Below are positions 50,204 to 60,104 of a DNA stretch of 64,000 bases, piece by piece. Both the position numbers and the translations under genes were made by a program. The notes below the pieces were generated by a model. It was not told the DNA's origin. It made no database searches and saw only the letters and a program-made list of their open reading frames with translations. The stretch comes from Sphingobium sp. CAP-1 (GTDB lineage: Bacteria > Pseudomonadota > Alphaproteobacteria > Sphingomonadales > Sphingomonadaceae), in assembly GCF_009720145.1 (NCBI RefSeq), contig NZ_CP046254.1:62001-126000 (forward strand). Reading direction: 5' to 3'. Position 1 is the stretch's first letter; each line of letters opens with the position of its first letter.

Positions 50204-51415
50204 TCAGGCGGCGAGCAATTCGTCCGCCGGACCGAAGAATTCGTAATGAATGCGGTCGGATGGGACGCCAGCCAGCGACAAGGTCGAGACGGCGTGCCGC
50301 AGAAACGGGCGTGGTCCGCAGATATAGTAATCGGCCTCACCTACAGGCGTGTTGGCGACCAGCCATTCATCGGTAATGATGCCGGCGACGTCATAATCCC
50401 GTCCTGCGACTTCATCTTCGAGCGGGGTCTGATGAAAATCGGTGACGGTGATTGACTTGCCCCGCCCAGCGACAGCGCGAACATGATCACGCATTGCGTG
50501 GGTATCGCGGTCATGAGTTCCGTGGACATAGTGCACGGGGACTCCCGCCTCGCCCTCAGCAAGCGTTTCGAGCATGGCCACCATCGGGGTCAGCCCCACG
50601 CCGCCCGACAGGAGGATCACCGGGCGTTCGACATGCGCTGCCAGGAAGAATTCGCCTGCAGGCGCGGCAACTTTGAGCACCGTGCCCGGCTTGGCTTCAT
50701 CATGAAGCCAGCCTGACGCAAGACCAAGCGGCTCACGCTTGACCGAAATGCGATAGGTTTCGCCGTTGGGGGCTGCTGAAATCGAATAGTTGCGCTTGAC
50801 TGGCGGATGTCCCGGAATTTCAAGCCAGAAGGTCAGATATTGCCCGGGCTTGTGCCGCATGACGGCCCCGCCATCAACGGGGCGCAGAACGAAGGAATTG
50901 ATGACGCTGCTCTCACGCACGACGTCCTCGACGCGAAAATCGCGCCAGCCATTCCATCCGCCGGTCGCATCCTTCTGTTCTGAGTAGACTCGCTGCTCGC
51001 GGGCGATCAGGATGTTGGCCAGGAACCAGTAGGCTTCGCCCCAGGCAGCGAGAATTTCATCGGTGGCCGCATCCCCCAGCACCGCCTTGATCGCCCCCAG
51101 GAGCGCCTCGGCAACGTGCGGATAATGTTCGGGCAGAATTTGCAGGCCAACATGCTTCTGCGCGATCCGCTCGACCGCCGGGGCAAGCGCACCGAGATTT
51201 TCGATGTTGCTCGCATAGGCGAGAATGGCGCCGGTCAGTGCCCGCGGCTGCGAACCGGCATCACCATGGTGCGATTGGTTGAAAAGGTCGCGAATGTTCG
51301 GGTTCTGGAACATCCGGGAATACATCTCGTTCACGATGTCGAGGCCATGCGCTTCGAGCGCGGGGACGGTCGCCTTGACGAGCGCAATGGTCTGATCGCT
51401 GAGGGGCTGCGTCAT
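50204..51415 (-). CDS. hmp: Flavohemoglobin, nitric oxide dioxygenase
   Basis: An enzyme of 403 residues from ATG 51415 that oxidises NO to nitrate with NAD(P)H and O2. Globin domain: proximal His in IAQKHVGLQILPEHY, and Tyr/Gln distal residues in the first 60 residues. FAD domain: RNYSISAAPNGE. NAD domain: ILLSGGVGLTPMVAMLE and YYICGPRPFL. It belongs to the NO-stress set together with the NsrR-like regulator at 44651 and the truncated DUF1971 gene just upstream of it (51455), which probably shared its transcript. Confidence 0.96.
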   Translation of the reverse strand: MTQPLSDQTIALVKATVPALEAHGLDIVNEMYSRMFQNPNIRDLFNQSHHGDAGSQPRALTGAILAYASNIENLGALAPAVERIAQKHVGLQILPEHYPHVAEALLGAIKAVLGDAATDEILAAWGEAYWFLANILIAREQRVYSEQKDATGGWNGWRDFRVEDVVRESSVINSFVLRPVDGGAVMRHKPGQYLTFWLEIPGHPPVKRNYSISAAPNGETYRISVKREPLGLASGWLHDEAKPGTVLKVAAPAGEFFLAAHVERPVILLSGGVGLTPMVAMLETLAEGEAGVPVHYVHGTHDRDTHAMRDHVRAVAGRGKSITVTDFHQTPLEDEVAGRDYDVAGIITDEWLVANTPVGEADYYICGPRPFLRHAVSTLSLAGVPSDRIHYEFFGPADELLAA

Positions 51416-51454
51416 CAACTTCTCCTTTTTGAATGCGTTGAAAATCCCGGAATG

Positions 51455-51660
51455 TCAGAGCTTGGGAATGTGATCGTAAAAATCCACCTGCATCTTCATC
51501 GGCCCTGTCGGCGTTACGAAATGCGGTTGCTGAGGGAGAATCAAGCCAGGCTGGTCAGGCGTCAGGACGATCTCCGAAGGTGGCTCGAGGTAGGTTAGCC
51601 GGAGTTCGCCCTCGAAAACCCGGATCACGCCCCAAACACCAGCCTTCGTGTCATGTCGCG
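51455..51660 (-). pseudogene. DUF1971 (YeaR/TehB N-terminal-like) protein, 5' end removed by IS21
   Basis: The remaining ~68 residues are HDTKAGVWGVIRVFEGELRL, PSEIVLTPDQPGLILPQQPH and TPTGPMKMQVDFYDHIPK, the C-terminal two thirds of a small cupin of the DUF1971 family. E. coli YeaR is a member induced by nitrate and NO. The first ~30 residues are cut off at the IS21 end (51661). It lies 40 bp upstream of hmp on the same strand. The insertion also separates both genes from their original promoter. Confidence 0.8.
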
Positions 51661-51831
51661 TGTCAATCGGCGTCCAAACGGGACCCCCGATCGGCGCGCA
51701 AAAGGGACCCCCTCTCAAGGATGGCATGACGGTCGAGGAACGTTCCTTGCGCTGCGCGCGGCGTAGGGAGGGCGGAGCCCGACCGGAGACGCGCGCAGCG
51801 CAAAGCATCTTAATCCCGGCATGCGTTGGGA

Positions 51832-52560
51832 TCAGTTTCGGTTCTTGAAGCGCCAGCTGTCATTGCCGGTCTCGATGATGTCGCAATGATGGGTGACGCG
51901 ATCGAGGAGTGCGGTGGTCATCTTGGGATCGCCGAACACGGTGGGCCATTCCCCGAACGCCAGATTGGTGGTGATGACGACGCTGGTTTGCTCGTAAAGC
52001 TTGCTGACCAGATGGAACAGCAACTGCCCGCCTGAGCGGGCGAACGGCAGATAGCCAAGCTCGTCCAGAACCACGAGATCGAGCCGGGAGAGCTGGGAGG
52101 CAAGCGCGCCGCTCTTGCCGATCCGGGCCTCTTCTTCGAGGCGGGTCACCAGATCGACCGTGTTGAAGTAACGCCCTCGCGCCCCGGCGCGAACGACATT
52201 GGCGGTGATGGCGATGGCCAGATGGGTTTTGCCGGTGCCTGTGCCGCCGACCAGGACGACATTGCGCCGTGCAGGCAGGAACGCGCCGCTGTGTAGCGAA
52301 CGGACCAGCGCCTCGTTGATTGGCGTCCCCTCGAAGTGGAAGGCATCGAGGTCCTTCACCACCGGCAGCTTGGCGGCTGCCATCCGGTATCGGATCGAGG
52401 CTGCGTGGCGGTGGGTTGCCTCCGCGCGCAGCAGATCGGTCAGTATCTCCATCGTCGTGCGCTGCCGCTGAAGGCCGGTGGTGACGGCCTCATCGAACGC
52501 GCCAGCCATCCCCTTGAGTCCGAGCCCGCGCATCGCGTCGATCATGTCATGCCGCTGCAT
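51832..52560 (-). CDS. istB: IS21 helper ATPase IstB
   Basis: An AAA+ ATPase of 242 residues that assists IstA in target capture. Walker A: LVGGTGTGKTHLAIAI. Walker B: RLDLVVLDELGYLPF. Sensor 1: TSVVITTNLAF. It overlaps istA by 14 bp. Length and motifs are complete, so the element may be active. Confidence 0.95.
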   Translation of the reverse strand: MQRHDMIDAMRGLGLKGMAGAFDEAVTTGLQRQRTTMEILTDLLRAEATHRHAASIRYRMAAAKLPVVKDLDAFHFEGTPINEALVRSLHSGAFLPARRNVVLVGGTGTGKTHLAIAITANVVRAGARGRYFNTVDLVTRLEEEARIGKSGALASQLSRLDLVVLDELGYLPFARSGGQLLFHLVSKLYEQTSVVITTNLAFGEWPTVFGDPKMTTALLDRVTHHCDIIETGNDSWRFKNRN

Positions 52561-54061
52561 GGAAGTTCCTCAGTTGGTCGTAACGGGCACAGTCGGCGAT
52601 CGGCGGATGCCGCAGGGCATTGTCCTCCGAAGTGACGATCGTCAGCGGTCGCGGCGGTTCGCGGCGCCGTGCCAGGATGTTGAGGATCAGATCGTCGCTT
52701 GCCGTGCCGGTCGCCAGCGCCTCCCGCACGGCGGCCTCGACGAGTTCCAGACCGTCGGTCAGCACGGCCGCCAGCACGCGCACGAACCGCCGATCGGCAT
52801 CATCGCCGTTGCCCAGCTTGCGCCGCAACCGGGCTAAGGCCGGCGGCAGTTCCCAGTCTTGGAAGGGGGCGCCGTTGCGCAAAGCGCCGGGCTTGCGGGC
52901 CAGCACCGGCAGATAGTGCCAGGGATCATAGATGGTGCGGTTCCGCCCGAAGAAGCGGGGATGCTCGGCAACGACCTCATCATCGCATCGCACGATGATG
53001 CGGTCGGCATAAGCCCGGACCTGCACCGTGCGCCGTGCGACCGTCGAGAGGACCGAGTATCGGTTGCGATCGAAGCTGATCAGGCAGGTGCCCGACACGC
53101 CATGCTCGCTCTCGTTGAAGCCGTCGAACGGCCCCAACATCGACTGCAATGCAGGGCGTTCCATCTCCAGCATCTGCCCCACGGTCTGTTCGCCCTGCTC
53201 AGGATGCGCCTGTCGTTCGGCCCAGCGCCGGCACTCGGCCTCTAGCCAGCCGTTGAGCTCCTCGAGGCTGGCGAACCGCAGACGAGGCTGGAAGAAGCGC
53301 CCTCGGATCGTCTGCACCTGGTTCTCGACCTGGCCCTTCTCCCATCCCGCCGCCGGCGAGCAGGCCGTGGGCTCGACCATATAATGGTCGGCCATGATCA
53401 GGAACCGCCGGTTGAACACCCGCTCCTTGCCGGTGAACACGCTTGTCACCGCCGTCTTCATATTATCGTAGATGCCGCGCTTGGGCACGCCGCCGAAAAA
53501 GGCAAAGGCGCGCGCATGCGCATCAAACAGCATCTCCTGGCTCTCGCGCGGATAGGCCCGGACATACACCGCCCGCGATGCGCACAGCCGCATGTGCGCG
53601 ACCTTCACCCGCATCGGCTTGCCGTCGATCTCGACATCTTCGTGGCTCCAGTCGAACTGGTAGGCCTCGCCGGGCTGGAACAGCATCGGAATAAAGGCCG
53701 TCGTCCCGTCGCCGGAATCCCTGCGCCGCTCGACCTTCCACCGTGCCGCATAGCGGCGCACAGCATCGTAAGAGCCCTCGAAACCCTCCCGCACCAGGAG
53801 GTCGTGGATACGGGTCATCCGAAGCCGGTCACGCCGGCCCCGTAACTCGTTCTCTTCCAACAGCACATCCAGACGTTCCTGAAACGGACCGATCCGCGGC
53901 AGCGGCTGAACCTTGCGTCGATAATCAAATGCGCCTTCCGGCGCTCGGATCGCCTTGCGGATCACCTTCCGCGACACATGCAGATCACGCGCGATCGCCT
54001 TGATCGCCTTCCCGCCGGCGAACTCTCGCCGGATCCGAACCACTGTCTCCAAAACCAACAT
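52547..54061 (-). CDS. istA: IS21 transposase IstA
   Basis: A DDE transposase of 504 residues. N-terminal helix-turn-helix: IRREFAGGKAIKAIARDLHV with SRKVIRKAIR. The catalytic domain (rve fold) has acidic residues in FQFDWSHEDVEI, GGVPKRGIYDNMKTAVTSV and GWEKGQVENQVQTI. It is complete. Confidence 0.95.
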   Translation of the reverse strand: MLVLETVVRIRREFAGGKAIKAIARDLHVSRKVIRKAIRAPEGAFDYRRKVQPLPRIGPFQERLDVLLEENELRGRRDRLRMTRIHDLLVREGFEGSYDAVRRYAARWKVERRRDSGDGTTAFIPMLFQPGEAYQFDWSHEDVEIDGKPMRVKVAHMRLCASRAVYVRAYPRESQEMLFDAHARAFAFFGGVPKRGIYDNMKTAVTSVFTGKERVFNRRFLIMADHYMVEPTACSPAAGWEKGQVENQVQTIRGRFFQPRLRFASLEELNGWLEAECRRWAERQAHPEQGEQTVGQMLEMERPALQSMLGPFDGFNESEHGVSGTCLISFDRNRYSVLSTVARRTVQVRAYADRIIVRCDDEVVAEHPRFFGRNRTIYDPWHYLPVLARKPGALRNGAPFQDWELPPALARLRRKLGNGDDADRRFVRVLAAVLTDGLELVEAAVREALATGTASDDLILNILARRREPPRPLTIVTSEDNALRHPPIADCARYDQLRNFHAAA

Positions 54062-54173
54062 CCCGATCTCGCCGCCTGAACATCCAGACGACTGTTTAAG
54101 CTATCGAAATGAGGGGTCCCTTTTAGACGCCGATCACCCCGCTAACGGGGTCCTTTTTGCACGCCGATTCACA

Positions 54174-56660
54174 ACATCGAATGAGGATCTTGCCCGTCGC
54201 TTCGTTGCGGAGTGTCGCCGCACCCGCACGATCCTTCCCGGCTCCTCGACGATCGAGCGCCTTTGCGCCGATGCGCTGGTTGAGGCCGAGCGCCGGATCG
54301 AGGATCTTATCGCCCATCGCATCACGCCAACCCTGAGCGAGAATTTGGCTCACCTGTTGGAGGATACGGTGGATGGTCGCGTCACGCGCTTCGTATGGCT
54401 GCGACAGTTCGAGGTTGGCGCAAATTCAGCAGCCGCTAACCGGCTGATGGATCGACTGGAATATCTTCAAAGGTTCGATCTTCCGGCGGATTTGCTGGAC
54501 GGCGTGCCGGCGCATCGTGTGACCCGGCTTCGCCGGCAGGGCGAGCGCTATTATGCCGACGGCATGCGTGATCTGCCCGAAGACAGGCGGCTTGCGATCC
54601 TCGCTGTCTGCACCCTGGAATGGCGGTCATCGCTGGCCGATGTCATCGTGGAGACCCACGATGACATCGTAGGCCGTCTCTATCGGGCCTCCGAACGCCT
54701 TTGCAACACCAGGATCGCCGACGAAAAGGCGGCCGTTCGGGACACGCTGAAGTCCTTTGCCGAAATCGGTGGTGCTTTGCTTGGAGCGCAGGACGATGGC
54801 ACGGCCCTGGACGGGATAATCGCCACCGGGCCTGGCTGGGAACGGTTCAGAACCCTTGTCGCCACGGCCTCCGCGCTGACCAACGTGCTCGCGGCCGACC
54901 CGCTCAGCCGTGTGCTGGACGGCTATCACCGTTTCCGCCTCTACGCGCCCAGGATGCTGCGCCTGCTCGACATGCAGGCGGCGCCGATCGCCACGCCTCT
55001 TCTGGCGGCCGTTGCGATGCTGCGTAACGGGATCAAGGTCGATCCGCCGGTGGATTTTCTACGTCCCAACTCGAAATGGCATCGTCATCTTTGCGCTGAG
55101 CCCAGCGGCGACCACCGGCTTTGGGAAATCGCGGTGCTGTTCCACATCCGCGACGCCTTCCGGTCCGGTGACATATGGTTGGCGGGATCGCGCCGCTATG
55201 GCGACCTCAAGCAGCTTCTGGTCCCGCCACAGGCGATAGAGCAGACCGCGCGGCTCGCCGTGCCGCTGCGACCCGGCGAATGGCTGGCCGAGCGCAGGGC
55301 TCGACTGGATACACGGCTGAAGGAGTTTGGCCGCGCGGCGCGAACCGGCACGATCCCAGGCGGCATCATCGAGAACGGCAAGCTGCACATCGACAAGCTG
55401 AGGGCCGACACGCCCGAAGGGGCCGAGGATCTCGTGCTCGATCTCTATCAACAGCTCCCGCCCGCGAGGATCACCGATCTGTTGCTGGAAGTCGATGAGC
55501 GAACCGGATTTTCCGAGGCGTTCACGCATCTGCGCACCGGCGCGCCCTGCAGCGACCGGATCGGCCTGATGAACGTGTTGCTGGCGGAAGGCGTCAATCT
55601 CGGTTTGCGCAAGATGGCGGCGGCGACCAACACGCACAGCTTCTGGGAATTGCTGCGGATCGCGCGCTGGCATGTCGAAGGCAGCGCCTATGATCGGGCG
55701 CTCGCCATGATCGTGGAGGCCCACGCCGCCCTGCCCATGGCCGCCTTCTGGGGACAAGGGCAATCGGCATCCAGCGACGGGCAGTTCTTCCTTGCTACCG
55801 AGCAGGGCGAGGCGATGAATCTGATCAACGCGAAATATGGCAACGTCCCGGGCCTCAAGGGATACAGCCATGTGTCCGATCAATATGCGCCGTTCGCAAC
55901 CCAGGTGATCCCGGCAACGGTCAGCGAGGCTCCCTATATCCTGGACGGGCTGCTCATGAATGACGCGGGCCGCCGCGTTCGCCAGCATTTTGCCGACACG
56001 GGCGGCTTCACCGATCATGTGTTCGCCGCCTGCGCCTTGCTCGGCTACAGGTTCGCCCCCCGTATCCGCGATCTCCCTCAGAAAAGACTCTATGCCTTCA
56101 CGCCCAACGCGACGCCGGCCAATGTGCGAGCGCTGGTCGGAGGTAAGATCAATGAACCGCTCATCGAGCGCAACTGGCCCGACATCCTGCGCATCATGGC
56201 GACGATCGCAGCGGGGATCGTCGCCCCCAGCCAGATTCTTCGCAAGCTCGCCTCTTACCCGCGCCAGAATGAGCTGGCCCTCGCATTGCGAGAGGTGGGC
56301 CGCATCGAGCGAACCCTGTTCATGATCGACTGGATTCTTGATGCCGGCCTCCAGCGCCAGGCTCAGATCGGCCTCAACAAGGGTGAGGCCCACCACGCCC
56401 TAAAGCGCGCCATCAGCTTCCACCGCCGAGGTGAAATCCGGGATCGATCCGGCGAAGGCCAGCACTATCGCATCGCCGGAATGAACCTGCTCGCCGCCAT
56501 CATCATATTCTGGAACACCATGAAGCTCGGCGAGGTCGTCAATACCCGGGCCGCCAGCGGTACCCATATCGCGCCTGATCTACTCGCCCACGTCTCGCCG
56601 TTGGGATGGGAACACATCAATCTAACCGGGGAATATCGCTGGCCCAAATCCTTAGCGTAG
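54174..56660 (+). pseudogene. tnpA: Tn3-family transposase (Tn5393-like), N-terminus removed by IS21
   Basis: The frame enters from the IS21 end and matches the Tn5393-type transposase at 12251-15148 from residue ~135 onward: NEDLARRFVAECRRTRTILP, then the DDE residues in SASSDGQFFL, HVSDQYAPF and NKGEAHHALK. About 830 residues remain and the first ~135 are missing, so no functional start exists. The stop TAG lies in the terminal repeat at 56651. Its resolvase and left end are gone. Confidence 0.92.
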
Positions 56661-56688
56661 GATTCCGCCCCCTCCCGCAAACGCCCCC
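56651..56688. repeat. Right 38-bp terminal repeat of the Tn5393-like remnant
   Basis: Inward it reads GGGGGCGTTTGCGGGAGGGG followed by GCGGAATCCTACGCTAAG. This agrees nearly base for base with the Tn5393 terminal repeat (GGGGTCGTTTGCGGGAGG...) as I remember it. The matching left repeat is absent because of the IS21 junction. Confidence 0.88.
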
Positions 56689-56856
56689 TACGATTGAGAA
56701 GCGCGGCGGAATCTCTTAGATTGATCGCTGGAGGCTTTGTTCGCGGAGACGCGCACATTGCCTTCTTTTCGTTTTAGGAAGCGCTGCCCTAAGCGACAGA
56801 AGCCAGAGCTTTGACAATGCGGCATTCCGCGATGGAGCCGACCATGTATCTTGATC

Positions 56857-57606
56857 CTATCGGTGCAGACACGCGATGATGGCGGTCACGACGGCGGTGG
56901 TTTCCGCGACGTCGCGCACCCTCACTGTGTCGAGGCCGATTTCAGCAGCGGGATAGTCATTCCCACCGGGGAATATCGCATCCCCAATGAACAGCATCCC
57001 GTCGAGCGGGACACCGCTCTCGGCACTCAGGCGCTTCAGGCCATAGCCCTTGTCGATCCCTGCTCTGGTCACGTCGATCGATGTCGTGCCACCGAGATTG
57101 ATCGAGAGCTCCGGCAGCTTCGCGCGCAACGTGGCCTGCAACGCGGTCCTCTTCTTTCGGTCAGGATCCCACGCTTCCTTTTCCTTCAGCGGCGCTGCCT
57201 GCCCCAGGCCCGAAAAGGTGATCTGGCTGCCCCGGTCCTCGATCCGTTCGCCCCAGATACGTTCGTCGGCGAGACCGGCATCGGTCAGCGCCTGATCGAA
57301 GGCCGTGCGGATCTTCGCCTTCTCCGCGTCGTCGAACAGTTCGGCATAGACCGCGCGCCAAGCGCCATTGATGAACCGATAGAGTTTCGTGCCTGTGGTC
57401 GGCATCAACCAGAGACGGTCGAGCGCGACGCCGGCAGGAAGGCGCGAGGCGATCTGCTTTTCGAACTGCGGCCAGTCCCCGCCCGAGATCACCGCCACAT
57501 CCGTGATGGCGAGCAATCGGGCGAGGATTGCGGCCATATCCTCCGATAACGGCCGCTTGCTCTCGGCAAGCGTGCCGTCGAGGTCGAAGGCGATCAGCCA
57601 CTTCAT
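56857..57606 (-). CDS. HAD-IIB family phosphatase, phosphomannomutase-like
   Basis: A protein of 249 residues. HAD motif 1: FDLDGTLAES (Asp nucleophile and acid/base). Motif 2: VAVISGGDW. Motif 3/4: GIDKGYGLKRL and LFIGDAIFPGGNDYPA. The sequence GGTTSIDVTRAGIDKG and LWLMPTTGTKLYRF resembles the eukaryotic-type phosphomannomutase branch of HAD-IIB. Substrate unknown. It is the last gene of the metal-efflux operon, overlapping the ATPase stop by ATGA, so it may serve envelope sugar metabolism or be an accidental passenger. Confidence 0.85.
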   Translation of the reverse strand: MKWLIAFDLDGTLAESKRPLSEDMAAILARLLAITDVAVISGGDWPQFEKQIASRLPAGVALDRLWLMPTTGTKLYRFINGAWRAVYAELFDDAEKAKIRTAFDQALTDAGLADERIWGERIEDRGSQITFSGLGQAAPLKEKEAWDPDRKKRTALQATLRAKLPELSINLGGTTSIDVTRAGIDKGYGLKRLSAESGVPLDGMLFIGDAIFPGGNDYPAAEIGLDTVRVRDVAETTAVVTAIIACLHR

Positions 57607-60104
57607 GCCGCCTTCCCTGCCGGATCGCGGTAGGCGAGCAGCCTGAGCGCATTGATGACGACGAGCAGCGTCGATCCCTCATGAACCGCCACCGCTGGCC
57701 CAATGCCGAGGCCGAGGATGGTAGCAGGCACCAGGAAGGCGACGACACCCAGGCTGACGAAGACGTTCTGCCGGATGATTCCACGGGTATGGCGGCTAAG
57801 ACCGACTGCGAATGGCAGGTGCGCCAGATCGTCGGCCATCAGCGCCACGTCGGCTGTCTCCAGCGCAACGTCCGACCCCGCCGCGCCCATCGCGATGCCG
57901 ACCGTGGCGCTTGCCATCGCCGGCGCATCGTTCACGCCGTCGCCCACCATCGCGACCTTGTCTTCGCCGGCGAGCTTCTTGATCGCGGCAACCTTGTCTT
58001 CGGGCATGAGGTCGCCCCACGCTTCGTCGATCCCGACTTCGTCGGCGATCGCTTCGGCGACTTTCTGGTGATCGCCGGAGATCATTATCATCCGCGACAC
58101 GCCCATCTCGTGCAGCCGACGCAACGCGGTCTTGGCAGCTTCGCGAGGCGTGTCCATCAGGCCGATCGCGCCCAGGTCGCGGTCCCCCTTGCGGACCACC
58201 ATTGTCGTGCGGCCGTTCTCGCGCAGCTTCGCGATTGCGTCCTGCGCGCCCTGCCCCAGCGCCGGAATGCCCTCACTTCCGAACATCTCGGCCTTGCCGA
58301 TCCACACCGTCTCGCCATCCACGCTCGCGGTGACGCCCCGACCGGTCAGGCTCTTGAGGTCGCCGGCAGTCGGCACGGCACGATCGTTCAGACGTTCGCG
58401 GCCGTCCTTGACGATCGCTTGGGCCAGGGGATGGTCGCTCAACGCTTCGACGGCGACAGCCAGCGCCAGCAACTCGCCTTCATCGGCGCCATCGACGGGC
58501 ACGACATCAGTGATGCGCGGACGACCTTCGGTCAGCGTGCCCGTCTTGTCGAAAGCGATCGCTTTGAGCGACCCGAGGTTTTCGAGCGGTGCACCGCCCT
58601 TCACGAGCACGCCGCCCCGCGCTGCACGGGCAACGCCCGACAGGACCGCGCTCGGCGTTGCGATCGCGAGCGCGCACGGGCTTGCCGCCACCAGCACCGC
58701 CATCGCGCGATAGAAGCTGTCGCGGAACGGCTCGTCGACGACCACCCATGCGAACAGCAGGAGCACTGACAGGACCAGGACGGCGGGCACGAAGATCCGT
58801 TCGAACCGGTCGGTGAAGCGCTGCGTCGGCGACTTCTGCGTCTCCGCTTCGCTCACCATCTTCACGACCTTGGCAAGCGCGCTTTCATTGGAACGGCGTG
58901 TCACCTCGATCTCGATCGCGCCGCCGCCGTTGATCGTACCAGCAAAAACCCGGCTTTCCGCGTCGACTGCATCGGGCTTGGCGCGTGCCGCTGCGGCATC
59001 TGCGACCGGCACCTTGTCGACCGGGATGCTTTCACCCGTGACCGGGGCCTGGTTGATCGCGCTGGTGCCCTTGATGACGAAGCCGTCGGCAGGCAGGCGC
59101 TCGTTCGGGCGGACGATGGCAATGTCCCCGACGACCATCTGCTCGACCGGGATTTCGCTGGTCTGCCCGCCGCGTCGCACGGTCGCGGTTTCGGGCGCGA
59201 GCTTCGCCAGCGCCTCGATCGCCTTCTTGGCGCGGCCCATTGCATAATGCTCAAGCGCATGGCCGAGGCTGAACAGGAACAGCAGCAGCGCACCTTCGGC
59301 CCATGCGCCCAGCGCAGCGGCGCCGGCCGCAGCGACCAACATCAGCGTGTCGATCTCGAACTTCTTCATCCGGAGGTTGTCGATCGCCTCGCGCAGCGTG
59401 AAGAATCCGCCGAAGAAATAGGCTGCGATATAGCAGGCGGTCGGCAGCCATTCGGGCGCGCCAGCGACCAGCCTCTCGATCGCGTAGCCGATCCCCAGCA
59501 GCGCGCCACAGGCGAGCGCGAAGATCAGCTCGGTATTGGGGCCGAGAAATTCGGCGTGGCTATGGTCGTGGCCATCGCCGGGGCCGTGCTTCTCTTCGCC
59601 CGCGCCGTGGCCCCCGGGGCCGTGGTCGTGGCCGGCATGTTCATCGGCAGCGACCCGCTTGCCCACCCTCACCTTCAGCTTGCGAAGCGCAGCGCGCACC
59701 TCCTCTTCGGTGGTTTCGCGGCGATCATATTCGACCCGGACAGACCCGCTGGTGCTGGCGCTTGCCTGGACCACGCCGGGCAAGGCGCACAGCGCATCGC
59801 TGACCGTGCGCGCCCGACGTTCGTGGTTGATCCCCGTCACCTGCCAGATCGCATGGCCGTAGCGCTCGGTGATTTCGGCACCTGCGGCGCGCACCATTTC
59901 GCGCAACCGTGGCAGCGGCAGCTTGGCGGCATCGAAATGGATGCACAGCGCCGCTGGCGTGTTGCCGTCGAGACAGATCACATGCGCCCGCTCGACACCT
60001 TCGCGCTTTGACAGGGTTGATACGAGACGGTCCAGGCAGGCATCGGCCGCGTCAGGAAGGTCCGGCAACAACACTGGAATGTCGAGTTCGAGCTTGTCGT
60101 TCAT
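57603..60104 (-). CDS. Heavy-metal P-type ATPase, P1B-4-like (CzcP/CadA type)
   Basis: An inner-membrane metal exporter of 833 residues from ATG 60104 with ribosome binding site aaaggaggt. The N-terminal region has a ferredoxin-like fold pair (MNDKLELDIPVLLPDLPDAA) and a His-rich linker (about residues 155-183, HAGHDHGPGGHGAGEEKHG). Phosphatase loop TGES is at about 356, the ion motif SPC at 475-477, DKTGT at about 519 and GDGVNDAPA. The last helix has HEGSTLLVVINALRL. SPC plus HEG(G/S)T marks the P1B-4 group, linked to Co, Zn and Cd. It overlaps its neighbours by 4 bp. Confidence 0.93.
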   Translation of the reverse strand: MNDKLELDIPVLLPDLPDAADACLDRLVSTLSKREGVERAHVICLDGNTPAALCIHFDAAKLPLPRLREMVRAAGAEITERYGHAIWQVTGINHERRARTVSDALCALPGVVQASASTSGSVRVEYDRRETTEEEVRAALRKLKVRVGKRVAADEHAGHDHGPGGHGAGEEKHGPGDGHDHSHAEFLGPNTELIFALACGALLGIGYAIERLVAGAPEWLPTACYIAAYFFGGFFTLREAIDNLRMKKFEIDTLMLVAAAGAAALGAWAEGALLLFLFSLGHALEHYAMGRAKKAIEALAKLAPETATVRRGGQTSEIPVEQMVVGDIAIVRPNERLPADGFVIKGTSAINQAPVTGESIPVDKVPVADAAAARAKPDAVDAESRVFAGTINGGGAIEIEVTRRSNESALAKVVKMVSEAETQKSPTQRFTDRFERIFVPAVLVLSVLLLFAWVVVDEPFRDSFYRAMAVLVAASPCALAIATPSAVLSGVARAARGGVLVKGGAPLENLGSLKAIAFDKTGTLTEGRPRITDVVPVDGADEGELLALAVAVEALSDHPLAQAIVKDGRERLNDRAVPTAGDLKSLTGRGVTASVDGETVWIGKAEMFGSEGIPALGQGAQDAIAKLRENGRTTMVVRKGDRDLGAIGLMDTPREAAKTALRRLHEMGVSRMIMISGDHQKVAEAIADEVGIDEAWGDLMPEDKVAAIKKLAGEDKVAMVGDGVNDAPAMASATVGIAMGAAGSDVALETADVALMADDLAHLPFAVGLSRHTRGIIRQNVFVSLGVVAFLVPATILGLGIGPAVAVHEGSTLLVVINALRLLAYRDPAGKAA

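Larger units (their letters stand above)
51661..54173 (-). mobile_element. IS21-family insertion sequence
   Basis: A 2.5-kb element whose ends begin TGTCAATCGGCGT and TGTGAATCGGCGT (inward). Each end carries two tandem copies of a ~23-bp transposase-binding repeat (ATCGGCGTCCAAACGGGACC type) at 51666-51688, 51690-51712, 54113-54134 and 54147-54169, which is typical for IS21. It encodes istA and istB on the minus strand. No matching direct duplication at the flanks, and both flanking genes are truncated. Confidence 0.92.

Noticed and set aside
55059..56396. 445-codon minus-strand frame in the transposase remnant
   Set aside because: Shadow of the Tn3 transposase coding strand, which aligns in pattern with the intact copy at 12251-15148.
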